NCBI GenBank assembly: GCA_029641185.1
Contig: JAPWGK010000001.1
Coordinates: 2,120,501 to 2,184,500, forward strand
Length of the DNA: 64,000 nt
DNA from: Pseudofabraea citricarpa
Lineage: Eukaryota > Ascomycota > Leotiomycetes > Helotiales > Dermateaceae
Direction: 5' to 3'
The notes beneath the pieces are model-generated. The model was given only the letters and a program-made list of their open reading frames with translations, was not told the origin of the DNA and made no database searches. Below, in pieces: positions 21,359-33,625 of the stretch (within the stretch, counting starts at the first letter, position 1; every line of letters starts with the position of its first letter). The position numbers were made by a program, and so were the translations under genes.

Positions 21359-23850
21359 CTGTATTGATTGATTCCAAGTTCCAACCCGGCAAAATACCAT
21401 CAATCCAAAGCCTCGGAATTCGGAGAACCTAAGTCCGGGCCAAAGTGGGGTAGAAGCAGGACTGTAGAGTAGAGAACAGTAGGAAGTCAGTAACCAACAA
21501 CCAACAGCCACCTTCTACCCTTCTACCATCCACAACCCACAACCCACAACCCACAACCCACCACCATCCACCATCCACCCAACACTCACGGTATTTAGCC
21601 AGCTAGCCACCACTACCACCACCACCACTACCACCACCGCCGCCGCCTCCATCTCCACCTTCCAATGCGATTACGAGCTCCAAGCATCTTTGTGGCGTGG
21701 TTATTAAACAACCTCTTGTGTATTATGACTCGACCTTACTAACTATACACGCACTCACTCAGTCACTCAGTCACTCAGTCACTCAATCAATCAATCACTC
21801 ACTTGGACACACTCAAACTCACTCACTCACTCACTCACTCGGACCTCTCACCTCTCACCTCTAGTAGCCTCACCATCTCACCATCTCACCATTCAACACA
21901 CACCAAGAGCACCCTACCTAGGATTCTAAACAGTGGAGTGGACCAGCCGCACTCTTCCGCCGAGCATGGAGGAATCAAATTCTCCGCTAATGACTGAGGC
22001 CTGATTTGCCCGCCGTTGGACTCGCCCTCCATTCATTCTCACCTGCCAGAAGTGATCTTCACCACCTGAATCGATATTCGGTCCTACGAGGCAGCCTTGA
22101 GGTCATTCCTGTTCTCCAGACCCGTCTGACCCAATCATGCGCCGGAGCGTCATCATGGGTCGAGCCGTCCGTGAAGGAACGTTCCATTAGATAGAGAGGG
22201 CAGAAACAGTTGGGAATATTCCAGTCGAGCGGCCGCATTATTGGCCGTTCGTGCATCTTCAGCCATCCTGACACCAGCCTCTCATTGGGCTCACCGTTGC
22301 TCCTCGAGAACCACGAGAACGGACCCTGGAGATGTCAACGAGACCCGCTGGACCCCACACTTCTGGGTGATTGCGTGCACAACGTGCTGATCTGTGGTAC
22401 TGGGAACGGATAACGGTGTGGGAAGGGGCATGCATCGTGAAGACTTGACGAGCCTGACCACGACCCTTCCACACCTTCACACCTTCGCACGAATCGTGGA
22501 ATACCATGGCAGCAGCCAGGTAGGGAGTCGAAGCATCCTGGGGCTGGCCTTGGCCGTGGTTGGTGATCAGGCAGGTCAGGCAGGTCAGGCAGGCTGGGGG
22601 GAGTTGGGGGGGGAGAGGGGTGGGGGGGAGGATGCCAGGTCCGGTGGAGGGGTGCTGTCTTGTGTGATTGGAAGGGACCGCAGTGCATCGGAGCAGGGAC
22701 CCAGCCTGGCGACCAGTATGGTGTGAAGTGCTAGCCAGGCTTCGTGCAGCACTTCCAGAAGGCGTACGAATCTTGTACCTTGCCTAGCACCGCGTCGTAT
22801 CGTCAGCAATACTCGAGCATTGGGTAAGGATGAACAACTGGATCGCGGGGAATTCTAGAAGGCGCAAGGCGAGGCGAGGCGAGCCACCGAGGAGGACAGC
22901 AGGAGCAGGAGTCGGGGAGGGCGAGAGAGCGAAAGAGAGGATGAGAGAGGGTGATGGTGAGGAAGAGTGAGAGGAAGAGTGAGAGGAAGAGAGAGGAAGA
23001 GTGAGAGGGTGATGATAGTGAGAAGGGTAAGAGAAGACGAGAGAATGATTAATTATCTTGGTCCCGTAAGCCAGAGCGAATGAGTTGCTGCGTCGGTCGG
23101 TCTGCTTTAAAGCGAGAGCCCATCCAGGCTGTTTGTTATAGGCTGTTGTTGGGTTGATTCTCAGCCTGTGCTCCCTACACTTCCCGGGCTTCCTCCACTA
23201 TCTCGAGCCCTGTGCACACTGCCCACTGCCCACTCACTGCCTGTAGCCCGAGACTCCAGTGCCCACTTCCACTGTCTCCTGGTGATCAAAACTCCCCCAA
23301 ACCGGCCAAGGTCCGTCTTCTCCAATCCCAAGACTCCATCGCTTCATCGCTTCACCCCTTCACCCCCCAAGCCCGGGAGCTCGAAAAAGCACCGTACACC
23401 GTAGTAGCCAATTCACACAACCACCCCCCCCGTCCAGCACTTCAACCTCCTCCATCCACCCTTACACTGCCGCTCGCCCTCGTGCAATTGCCTGTTCGCG
23501 TCGCCCCGTCCCAATTAACCATAGCCATACTCAGATCATCATCTATCAGCGTCTGTACGGCAGCCATCAATTGCCTTTGTTATCCACCATCTGAACATCC
23601 CAGGCTCGCAAGGCTCGCAGCAACCCACCCCGCCTCGTCCTCGCCGCAGCATTGCGTCCAACAGCATCTGCCATAACAGACCACCCTCCGCACGACTTGA
23701 AAAAGCACACTATCATCCTCTCCTGCGCTGCAGTCTGCTGCAAATCCAGACACATGAGGTCAAGTTGACTTGTGAACTGTTGCAACCGCGTCACGGCGCC
23801 CGAGGGGCCGTCAGAGTCGGAATCGCCGAGGACAACCAACAACCCTCACG

Positions 23851-26483
23851 ATGTCGGGCCTATTCAGTAAATTCGGGAAGGGTTCTGTGAGTATTCTCTC
23901 GTCGCCGAGTCTCCATGCGGTTGCGCCAGTTCGGGCATAATTGAGAGACCAGACAATTCACCCGACACAAGTCCTGGCAAATACGTTGGAGAATTGATCG
24001 CTGACCAGCGACTGTAGGGTCAATCACAGGACAAGGACAAGATTCTCCCAGCGCGAGGGAAGAATAAAAATGTCGAGGAACCAGAGCCCGAAACCACGCC
24101 TTTGGTGAAGATGCTGCAGAACGCTGGGCCAGTTCGACCCGACGGCAGCGATAAATTCTTTGGCATGGAGAATGTACGTTGAGACTGGAAGTCCCCCGGA
24201 GACGTACATATTTACTGACTCCGTCTCTAGTTTGGAAACACTTGGTACTGCTGATATATGCGCACGGCGACGTCACCTCCTTGCTAACGAGATTCTAGTT
24301 ATTGCAATTCGATCATCCAAGCCTTATACTATTCGCGCCCATTTCGGGAACACGTTGTTCAGTACCCACCACATTCACCCCTCGATACACCGAATGGCCA
24401 CCCGTCAATAATCAATCCTCCTATAAGAGTGATAAATGGCGGTGCGATTTCTCCCGTGGGGCAGACTAAGGGTATCTCGGCCAAAGAAGCCATGGCAAGA
24501 AGGAAAGCGATAGCTAATAATCAGCCTGTTGCGCCACTTCAAGGTCAGAGGCCTGAAGATAAACCTGATTCCCCGGAATATAAGAAAAAGCACGCGATGC
24601 TGGCAGGCCCGGTTCTGGATCTGACGTTCGAGAACGCCGCATCGTATGGCATGGAGGAGTCTACGTTTACAGCACTGAAAGATATCTTCATGGCCCTGAT
24701 TGCGAATCAGTCACGGACTGGTGTTCTGAGCCCAGCGAGATTCCTAGAGATCTTCAAGCGAGATAACGAGATGTTTCGAACTTCCATGCACCAGGATGCG
24801 CACGAATTCTATGGACTAGTTCTGAATGCGGTCATTACAAACGTGGAAGCAAATGCCCAGAGAATGAAAGAGCTCGAGCCGCCGCAGAATAACGATACAA
24901 TGGCCCAGGCCATGAAAAACTCCTTAACATCAGCAGCAAATGCCATGGGACTAACTAACGGGACAAGATCGCCAGGTACTGGCTGGGTACATGATATATT
25001 TGAAGGAGTCTTAACTTCTGAGACAAAGTGCCTGACCTGCGAGACAGCATCACAGCGAGATGAAACATTCCTGGATCTTTCTATCGATTTGGATCAACAT
25101 TCATCGGTGACGTCCTGCCTCCGAAAGTTCTCGGCCGAGGAGATGTTGTGCGAGAGGAACAAATTCCATTGTGACAATTGCGGTGGCCTGCAGGAAGCTG
25201 AGAAGCGTATGAAGATCAAACAACTACCCAAGATCCTAGCACTCCACCTTAAGAGATTTAAGTATACTGAAGACATGACTCGACTACAAAAACTCTTCCA
25301 TAGAGTTGTCTACCCATATCATCTCCGCATGTTCAACACTACTGACGATGCAGAGGATCCTGATCGACTGTATGAATTATATGCTGTAGTCGTTCATATT
25401 GGTGGCAATGCTTACCATGGTCACTATGTTTCAGTAATCAAGACCGAAGATCGTGGATGGTTACTTTTTGACGACGAAATGGTGGAGCCTGTTGACAAGC
25501 ACTACGTACGAAATTTCTTCGGAGACAAACCAGGACAAGCATGTGCATACGTGCTCTTTTACCAGGAGACAACCGAGGAGAAGATGCGTAAGGAGCAAGA
25601 AGCAGAAGGATTGGCAGAAGTTGCTCTTGCATCAGCTGAGGCGGAGGTTGCTCTGGGGCACCCACAACCGAACGGCACTCATCCTTCGGCAGTGTCTAAA
25701 CGAGTGAGCATTCCTAGTACCCCAGTCGAGGACCATGAGTTTGCATCTCTTGCGCACGCAGCAACGGCACCACTCCCCACGTCCCCGAGCTTTGGAAAAG
25801 ACAACTATCCTGTCCAGCCGCCCACGCCTCTTAATGCTGCAGTACCCAAGCCCAAGGAGGTGCCTTTGGCAAAGGCCGAGACTAAGCCATCCAAGGCCTC
25901 TGCAAAAGAAGAAAAGGAACGAGAGAAGGCTGCCAAGAAGGAAGCTGAGAAGCAACGGAAGATAGAAGAAAAGGAGAAGGCTAAGAAGGACGAGGCGAGG
26001 CGGAAAGAGTTGGAAGTGAAACGAAGGGAGGCCCAGAAGCAGCAAGCGGAAGAATATCAAAAGGCGATGGCTATGAGTAAGCAAAGTGCAGCTGAAGATG
26101 AAGAGCGCAGAAAAAAGGAAGCTGCTGCAACGGCGGCAAATCTTGCATCAACAAGTACTACATCAACATCAGGTGGTAGTGTATTGACGGGAACCGAGAA
26201 CGGCAACGGTTCAACGCCTCAAAGCTTCCCGAAGGAGTCCAATGGGTTCGGGTCGCTTAAGGGGCTGTCGCGTAGCCACAAGAATAGTAAAAGCATGAGC
26301 AAACGAAGTATTGGCAGCTTCGGCTTTTCTAGGTCCAAAACTACTGGCCCTGAGATGAACGGAGATACCGCAATCGAAGGCGAGTCCGGTCCACAAACGC
26401 CTGAGAAGCACGAGCAGAAGTTGAGAGATCGCTTTAGCTTTGGTGCGTTAGCGAGGAAGAAGAGCAATCTGATGAGCCCTTGA
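23851..26483 (+). CDS. creB: ubiquitin C-terminal hydrolase, CreB/USP12-USP46 family
   Basis: Cysteine-protease deubiquitinase. In Aspergillus CreB works with the WD40 protein CreC in carbon catabolite repression. Four exons: 23851-23886, 24018-24173, 24231-24244 (14 nt) and 24299-26483, 796 residues. The Cys box is FGNTCYCNS with the catalytic Cys at residue 69. Its codon is split between the 14-nt exon and exon 4. Further motifs are MHQDAHEF at about 231, two zinc-knuckle pairs (CLTC at about 312, CDNC at about 359), and the His box [13 protein letters not shown] at about 437-449, followed by WLLFDDE. After about residue 470 the tail is Pro/Ala-rich. It has a strongly charged Lys/Glu coiled coil at about 600-680, as in CreB, and a Ser-rich basic end. 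All catalytic elements are present. Start chosen because [12 protein letters not shown] precedes a clean donor. Confidence 0.93.
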
Positions 26484-27018
26484 TTGGATCTTGTACCATT
26501 TCTTCATGTTTCTCGTAAGGAGCTTTCTCGATGGGAGTTGAGATTATCGAGAAGTTGTACATTTTGACTGGAAGGCAATATGGAACAAAAATAGGGTTGA
26601 TTAATACGTGCATTTGTTGGGCTACAGACATATCTTGTGTATGCTGGGTGTTTAGGAGCTTAGGGGACTGAGCTCGTTTGTATTGTCATGAAGTTGCGAT
26701 ATGTCTTCGTATGCTTTCGGCTCTTCTTGGGAGTTTGGCGGCTGAACTGGATGGGCATATTTGCAGCATTTTTATGTTGAGGTCTTTTCACGACTTAGAC
26801 TTTATATGTGTTTCCAAAAGATCCTATGAGAGTTCATTACGTATATAGAGACCAATCAAGACAACGTTAAGACTTCTGCCTTCTGAGTATCATTTCTAAA
26901 AAATTTCATCCCATTCATTCCATGCAGCGTCTCCAAATAAACGCCAATCATTGCTATTCCCGTTGAACAGGACCTCCTATAAAGTACAGTTTCCAATCCG
27001 TGCCCCTTTTTCCATACT
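26484..27018. other. convergent 3' region, creB and yos1
   Basis: 535 bases between two facing genes. T-rich 3' UTR-like sequence. Nothing else recognised. Confidence 0.55.
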
Positions 27019-27477
27019 CTAACCCAGCGCAAGTGAGTAGATGATCAGGATCGAGTTAATGCCAATCAGCGGTACTATTGGGCAGTCCCAGTTAGTTCCA
27101 AGCGATACTCTCGAGGAAGAGTCCAAAACGTACTTCTCATCAGCGTCCTCACGGACGTCATTAGGTTAATCAATTTACTTTTGATGCTCTCAGCTTCCAT
27201 CCCTTGTTGTCCAAAGGCAGGTTCGGCCGAAGTCGTGTTCGACCATCCAACTACGCGCGCGTTAGTCCTCGTGCTTTCCAAATAATGTATCCAGCTCCGC
27301 GACTCTATCCAGGGGGCTACACACCGCGTGCTAGGAATCGGTCTTCCGAGAGGATAGCCACTGCATTTACGAGCAGGACAGATACTGGCAACCGTTAGCC
27401 CCTGTACACTCCAGCAGAGTCGGGATGTGGCATCGCATACTGTAGATCAGGTTTCCGAAGAGGAATGAGAACATCAT
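27019..27477 (-). CDS. yos1: Yos1-type ER-Golgi transport protein
   Basis: Small integral membrane protein of ER-derived COPII vesicles that binds the Yip1-Yif1 complex (IER3IP1 in animals). Four exons on the minus strand: 27477-27441, 27384-27325, 27250-27134 and 27074-27019, 89 residues, the usual length. Spliced sequence in order: MMFSFLFGNLIY, an N-terminal membrane segment through VLLVNAVAILSEDRFLARVGW, the conserved SIKSKLINLMTSVRTLMRIPLIG, and a C-terminal membrane helix ending LALG. Phases close at every junction. No single frame covers even half of the gene, so it is easy to miss. Head-to-head with ALG12, another early secretory pathway gene. Confidence 0.93.
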
Positions 27478-27851
27478 CTTTGCGGTGGTCGTCTGCAGGT
27501 GGGTGTCCGAATGCTGGCGGGCGGAGATGCTTTGGTGATGGTTGTGGTGGTGGTCTTGTTGAAGCCAGAATTATTGTCTGCGCACGGACCGGCGAGGCTC
27601 TGAGAGGCAGAACACGAACGAGGCGCGAGGCTCCGAAGCTCTGAAGTCAGCCTACGCGACCCGACGATCGTGTGGGTGTGTTTTGGATAATCGTCATGTC
27701 CTAATCTGCCATTCTCCAGCTTCTATGTACCCATGTGAACTTCAACTCTGTGCCTTGGTTTTCTGCTTCGAAGCAGATGCTGATCTTTAATACCCATCTG
27801 GTTGGTGTCGACTGTCAATTGACATCCCTCGAAAATAGCTAAGTTGCAAAC
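27478..27851. promoter_or_regulatory. bidirectional promoter region, yos1 and alg12
   Basis: 374 bases between divergent start codons of two ER-linked genes. Contains a GTGGTGGTGGT run near 27543-27556. I see no clear unfolded-protein-response element. Confidence 0.5.
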
Positions 27852-29682
27852 ATGATGAAGCTTGCTGGTAGGATATCAGCTCTTTGGTAGAAGAGCAGCA
27901 GCTGATTCAATGCAGATATTCTTCTCTCGCTCACGATTCCCTCCCTAATCCTTCTTCATCTTATTGTGGCGCCCTATACCAAAGTCGAAGAGTCTTTTAA
28001 CATTCAGGCAACCCACGATATACTTGTATTTAGCACACCTACCAATGATATCTACAACCGTCTCTCTTCGAAATTCGACCATTTCTCCTTCCCTGGGGCG
28101 GTGCCTCGCACATTCGTTGGAGCTGCTTCCCTAGCTGGCCTTACACGTCCTATATTCACATTCGTATCTTTCAAACATGCCCAATTCGTTGTCAGGGCCT
28201 TGCTCGGCCTCTTCAACGCTGCGGCCATGTTGAAATACCGGAACAGCCTTGAAAGATCCTTCGGTTCTGGCGTTGCAAGGTGGTATCTCCTTCTGCAGGC
28301 TTCGCAATTCCATGTTATATTCTATGCGTCGAGGACATTGCCGAATATGTTCGCTTTCGGACTCAGTAAGTCATTCTATGTCCTCGTGTGGTTAGTCCAC
28401 TTGTTGATAAATTACAGCAACACTTGCCTTTCGTGAGTTCCTTCCTATCCCCAGCGGAGTGGAAAATGCGATGGTGGAGAGAAGGCAAAGAATGGGAATA
28501 TACCTGTTTGTGCTCGCTGGTGTAATCTTCCGGTCGGAAGTAGCCTTGTTACTATTCACGCAACTTGGCTACTTATTTCTCTCGGCACATTTTTCTTTCC
28601 GACAAATCGTCAAAGCAGGCATTGTGAGTGCGCTCATTGCTCTAGCCATCACCATTCCCATCGATTCCTACTTCTGGCAACGACTTATCTGGCCCGAGCT
28701 GTACGGTTTCTACTACAATGCCATCCAGGGAAAATCTGCAGATTGGGGCACTTCCCCCTGGTACTACTACTTTGCCATTGCCCTTCCGAAGTTGCTGATG
28801 AATCCGTTGATACCATTTGCTCTCAGCCCCTTCGCGTACAGCCTCAAGTCTTTCCGGTTTCATTCAGATAGTCGTGTTGCCATGAGCCTTGGAGTTCCTT
28901 CACTACTTTACATCATGATATACAGCCTTCAGCCACATAAAGAGGCTCGATTTATCATCTATGTGGTCCCGCCTCTTACTGCCTGTGCTGCTCTTGCAGC
29001 CTCTCATATCTGGACACGAAGAACTAAGAATCTACTGTATAGCTTTGGATCTCTTACTCTCATAGCATCAGTAATACTTAGTCTTGCAGCTTCGACAGTC
29101 ATGCTCGGTATCTCCTCGCTCAACTATCCAGGTGGTGTTGCGCTCTCCAGGCTTCATGAAATCATCGAAAATGAGCCAGGGACTGCTCGATTATCAGTAC
29201 ATATGGATGTTCTATCTTGCATGACTGGAGTGACGCGCTTCCAGCAATATCGACCTGATCGTATTACTTATGATAAGACGGAAGACAAGGCAACCCTTCT
29301 GTATCCAGAGTTCTGGCAAAAATTCGATTACGTACTTGCCGAGTCACCCGAGAAAGTCGTTGGGAAATGGGATATCGTCGATACGATATTCGCATACAAG
29401 GGCATTGAAATCCTCAAACCTTCGTCGGTTGAGGTGGATTTGTATGATGCCAACAATGTTACGAAGGTAGAGGACGGAGAGGAGAATGTTGTAGAGAGTG
29501 AGGACGTACAGGAGCAGGATGTAGCCGTGGATAATGCTAAGGTCCTGAAGAAGCTGAAGAAGAGAGTCAGAAATCTGACTGGTGGTTGGTGGGTCGGTCC
29601 GAAAATGGGACCTGCTATTTATATCCTGAAGAAACAGCCGGATGGCCTTGTAGGGAAAGAATCAGTTGAGTATATTCGTTGA
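27852..29682 (+). CDS. alg12: ALG12 alpha-1,6-mannosyltransferase
   Basis: ER membrane enzyme that adds an alpha-1,6-mannose from dolichyl-phosphate-mannose to Man7GlcNAc2-PP-dolichol in N-glycan precursor assembly (family GT22). Three exons: 27852-27867 (16 nt), 27916-28365 and 28418-29682, 576 residues. The first exon gives MMKLA plus one base. Splicing a 48-nt intron joins it to DILLSLTIPSLILLHLIVAP and the GT22 signature YTKVEESFNIQATHD. Later come the PGAVPRTF motif, ASRTLPNMFAF and the RPHKEARF-type loop (QPHKEARFIIYVVP). Many hydrophobic segments fill the first 400 residues; the C-terminus is charged. No ATG precedes the signature in its own frame without the short first exon. That is why I placed the start there. 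Confidence 0.93.
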
Positions 29683-30937
29683 GATATCAATCAAACTCTG
29701 GTTTTGTTTGGCTCTTTCATCATACCTTGAATAGCTAGGTGTGGAGAATCTCAGCCCTGGATTTATACTGCTTGCAAGATGTATAGGTATTGAAAGTGAT
29801 ACGCAGGATGTTAAAAAGTAAGGCTGGGTCTTTTTCTCCTCTTGTGATGAAACCCTATAAGTTAGCTCTGGATAATGCTGCCAGCCTGCCTGGTCCAAAG
29901 TCGTCTTTCGTCAAAGGACTGCATAATTTAAGTCAGATCAGGTAGGTGAGTACTGTCAGTGTATTCAAAGTAACTGCAGCGGGACTTTAATCTTTTGACG
30001 AGATAATCAGGGACTTTTGAATGTACTTTCTTTCTTTTTGTCGGTCCTGGACCAACTATGCGCAGCTTTTGTAACATACAAATCTACCAACGCAAAATAT
30101 TAATCTGGTATGAATCCATATGCATATCGATACACACAATATACAGCTCTCCAAATAACAACAATCATACTATGAGCATCGTCTGCAGAAACCAATGCGA
30201 TCCAAATAGATGTAAACTTGAAATTCCCTAGCAGTGGCAAGCGCTCGAGGAAGAAATAAGCGAGCAAGTTAACATTTCATTTCCCTCTGCCTAACATACA
30301 TAGCATCAGGTTAAACCACGGCCATGGAATCTCCGTTCTCTTGGTATAGTCAATGAGAAGTAATAGTGATGCAGTGGGCTTATACCATATACCGAGATGG
30401 AAGATAATTTTACTGTTTGAGTAGACGGGTAGTTCGTTCGTGGGAAGTTATCTACTCGGGATCATTTCTTCTTCTTTTCTTCAGGGTTTATTGCATGCGC
30501 GATTCAAAGAACATTATCCGTTTAACTTGGAGTGGTTGATTATTAATAGAAGTAGTTACACTTATAGATAGATCGAGGCAGATATTTGTGAGGAAACTTT
30601 TCAATCTGATATTAACCACCCCGTTATCTCTCAATGGTCTGGGTGAGTAAGGTAGCGCTTGTATTTAGTGGTGTCCCTGCTTTGCAATACGTCTAGAGTT
30701 TTGAATAAATTGCACCTGTCAATTGGAAACTTTTATTTTTCAAAGTTTGGTTCCCAAAAGTTGTGTGAAAAAATCCGGGACAAGCCAGTATTAACGAAAG
30801 ACAAGTTGCTAAATTCTCATCACAAATCCCAGTAAATATTCAGAACCCAAACCCGCAAGCCCCCCGGCATGAATAAGCATGAATAAGACCCCATTACTCC
30901 AACCCATATATATTCATTCCAATATACATATCATAAA
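29683..30937. other. convergent intergenic region, alg12 and P450
   Basis: 1255 bases of AT-rich sequence between two facing stop codons. No open frame of note, no tRNA and no obvious repeat. Confidence 0.6.
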
Positions 30938-32644
30938 TCAATTTTTCTCATTACTCGACTGCCAGAACCCAACCTTGACACCTTGACCAGGCTGCAAGAC
31001 GATCTCAGCCTTGAGCTGTGGTTTCCCATTGTCAACCGGAGCCATGAAATTTTCCACTTTGTCAAATCTCTGTAGCATCCGGACGATCGTGTATCCCATC
31101 TCAGTCAACGCGAATTGCTGGCCGATACAGATTCTGGGCCCGCCATTGAATGGGATATACTGCCATGGTTTCGGTTGCCAGGTTTGCCAGCGCTCGGGGC
31201 AGAAGACGAGTGGATCTGGAAAATCTGGCGATGACGGATAAAGATCCGGTCGGCGTTGCATGACAATGGTTGAGTAGCCAATGGGTGTGTCTTTAAGAAT
31301 GCCCATCGGAGACAATCCATCTGGCCCTCCGCCGCGTGGAAGTGTAGTATCCTTAAGTGCAAGACGTACATTAAAAGGTACTACGGGATACAAACGAAGA
31401 CTTTCTTGCATTACGTTCTGAAGACCCATTAGCCAAAACATCTATTTCGGTAGGAGGTCAACGTACCTGTAGATACTTCATATTTTTCAAATCCGCATAT
31501 GTTGGTGCTCGCTGTGTTCCAACAGTCTCGATTATTTCTGCTCGAAGTTTCTGCACAATCTCAGGGTGCCGAGCGAATTCGTAGAATATCCAGCTCAAAG
31601 AGCTTGCCGTAGTGTCTCGACCAGCTAGGAGTACAGTCACAAGCTGATCTCGGAGAACCTTTCGATCACGAGTGAAGGATGCTATGGCGTGCAAGAAGGT
31701 ATATCCCTCCTCTGACTTAGTCTTGGTTGCGAGCTCCTCGGGAGAAAGACGAAGTGCTTGTTCGATGTATGGATTTACGAAATCATTGATTACTTTGATA
31801 CCTTCGTAAAAGGAGCCACGAGGAACAAATTTGTTCATAGGACTAGGTTTCGTCAGTGAAGAAAATATTTGGACAAATGTGTGAAAGCATACCCTGCTCT
31901 AGCAATAATATTTTGCACTCTTTGAACTTCTCCAAATGCTTTCCCAAATTCAAGATCACCATTCTCGAGACTGCCAACGCCTCTACCAAGTAAGAAGTCT
32001 GTCGCAGCATCCAAGGTATATCGAAAGAACATATCGCTGATATCAATCTCTTGCCCATTCCCTTCCTTGCTTACGATGTCCATCAAAACTTGGACATGCC
32101 TTTCAAAACAATCTAGATCACTGACACGATCCTTAATGAATTGAGGTCGGAAGAGTTGTCGTGACGCATGCCATGCATCCAGGTCCGTAACGAAAATGCC
32201 GTCACCTAGAAAGTCATGCCAGTCCTTATGGAACGGCTCTCCCTTCCCATAATCAGTAAACTGCGTCGCCAGTATAGCTTTGATGTTCTCAGGATCGGCT
32301 GTAAAGATGGCTCGTAATCCACCCGGGTTTGCTTCGACAGTCCAGCTTCCACCGGCAAAGAACCTCTGCCATCCCTCAAGATTCCGGTGATTCATAGTCG
32401 ACTTAATAGCGGAGGCTATTAGGTCAAGATCTACGCTAGGCCTTAGTCATTGTGCTGTTAAATGGGGAGGGAGAATCTGCACACCTAGTGGGAGATAGGT
32501 TTTTATTCTTGGAGCATGGCCTCCAAGGGCCCGGATCTTGAGCTCATCATTTACCCATGCCTTCAGTTTGAAGAGCAGAAATATAGTCGCAATGGCAATG
32601 GCCAAGGTCTTAGGAGACGCATGCTGAAGGACTTCTTCCAACAT
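30938..32644 (-). CDS. cytochrome P450, CYP52-like fatty acid/alkane hydroxylase
   Basis: Heme-thiolate monooxygenase. CYP52-type enzymes hydroxylate the end of fatty acids and alkanes in the ER. Four exons: 32644-32485, 32430-31893, 31842-31467 and 31417-30938, 517 residues, normal for the family. An N-terminal membrane anchor (AIAIATIFLLFKLKAW) is followed by the CYP52-like FFRYTLDAATDFLLG, the I-helix oxygen-binding motif AGRDTT at about 305, the ExxR motif ESLR at 363-366, FCPERW, and the heme loop FNGGPRICIG with the Cys ligand at 455. All key residues are present, so it should be active. Assignment to the CYP52 clan is by motif similarity; a relative such as CYP539 or CYP584 is possible. 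Confidence 0.9.
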
Positions 32645-33625
32645 GGCTACAGAATCTGGTTGATATGTATAGAAGCTAACGGAAACAGCTTTGCTAATGT
32701 ATTAAAGATGACGGACGGTGGAGGGGAAGCAAGGGAGCATGATGAGATACACTTGCCATAGGGCGCCGGCATAATGCTTGTATTTGTATTTAGGGCAATT
32801 GCTGGCTGGCAGAGTTAAGTCGGAAGAAAATTGAGCCTTGTCGCATATTTCAACTCCCGTCGGCCGGACTTCCGAGGGACGGGGAGCTTGAAAGAGTGGC
32901 ATTATTTCAGTCTTGTCACGGTGCGGTGTTTGGTTGTTTCGAGCATGGGTGTCATGAGAATCATGGTGGCATGGTGGCTCGATACGGTAGGATGTTCTTT
33001 GATGATGTCTGTCTGTCCCAGCTTTTGCCGAGGATCCAACATGGCCAAGTGTGGGGTTGCCTCCTCCTTGGACTGCCAGGCGAATCAGCACCGAGCCATC
33101 GCAGTCATGAGTGCAGCCGCCCATGCACTGGCAAGCCTCCTGAGAATTAGCAGACACAAGCAATGTGAGGGGACCGAGGAACACGCACGTGGGGCTGAAG
33201 AGGATTTGAGATGTCTGTTCAGTAAGTAGTGTTCAGAATGCAGTTGGTTGCAGTTACATATCCTCAGCAAGGACCTCTCCTTTTCCCAAGCGAGCCACTC
33301 ACCTGTATGACTTCACGCATGGCTAACCACTCCGAGCTTGGTCCAGAAACCAGATACTGTACCAAGCACGGCAACGGAGGATACGGAGGATACCTCGTAC
33401 AGTACTGTAGACAAACACAACCTGATGGGATATTGGATTCTGCTACTGTATGTCTGGCAGCATGCCCAATGCGGCATACTCGATGCCAGCCAGCCAGCCA
33501 GCCAGCCATGCAATCGATGCACACGCTGTCTATAAAATATGCTCCCGGTAAAAACTCCATGCGTCATATATCAGACTATTCATATTCTCTGCACCTTCGG
33601 TTTTGCCGTCCCTTTTAGCCGTGCT
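32645..33625. other. P450 upstream region and aminotransferase 3' end
   Basis: 981 bases with the P450 promoter at the left side. Contains a short CCAG tetramer repeat at about 33486-33507. Frames here overlap on both strands and show no family resemblance. Confidence 0.5.

Larger units (their letters stand above)
19860..23850. other. 4 kb gene-free, repeat-rich region upstream of creB-like gene
   Basis: No gene recognised in nearly 4 kb. It holds many short tandem repeats: CAGTA copies (about 20853-20870), AGGAT copies (20887-20911), CAGCA copies (21119-21136) and the complementary GCTGT copies (21328-21358). Two poly-G/GGA tracts lie at 21225-21270 and 22595-22632. ACAACCC copies occur at about 21530-21560, ACTCA/TCAC copies around 21760-21840, and GAGAGGAAGAGT copies around 22930-23030. 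The part nearest 23851 is C-rich and looks like a long promoter and 5' leader. Open frames here are compositionally biased and unlike any family I know. Confidence 0.6.

Noticed and set aside
20315..21392. Several 70-150 codon frames upstream of creB
   Set aside because: Overlap on both strands, contain the pentamer arrays, and show no domain or codon pattern of a gene.
22335..23676. Pro/Ser-rich frames before creB
   Set aside because: C-rich leader-like sequence. No start context, domain or splice pattern that would support a protein.
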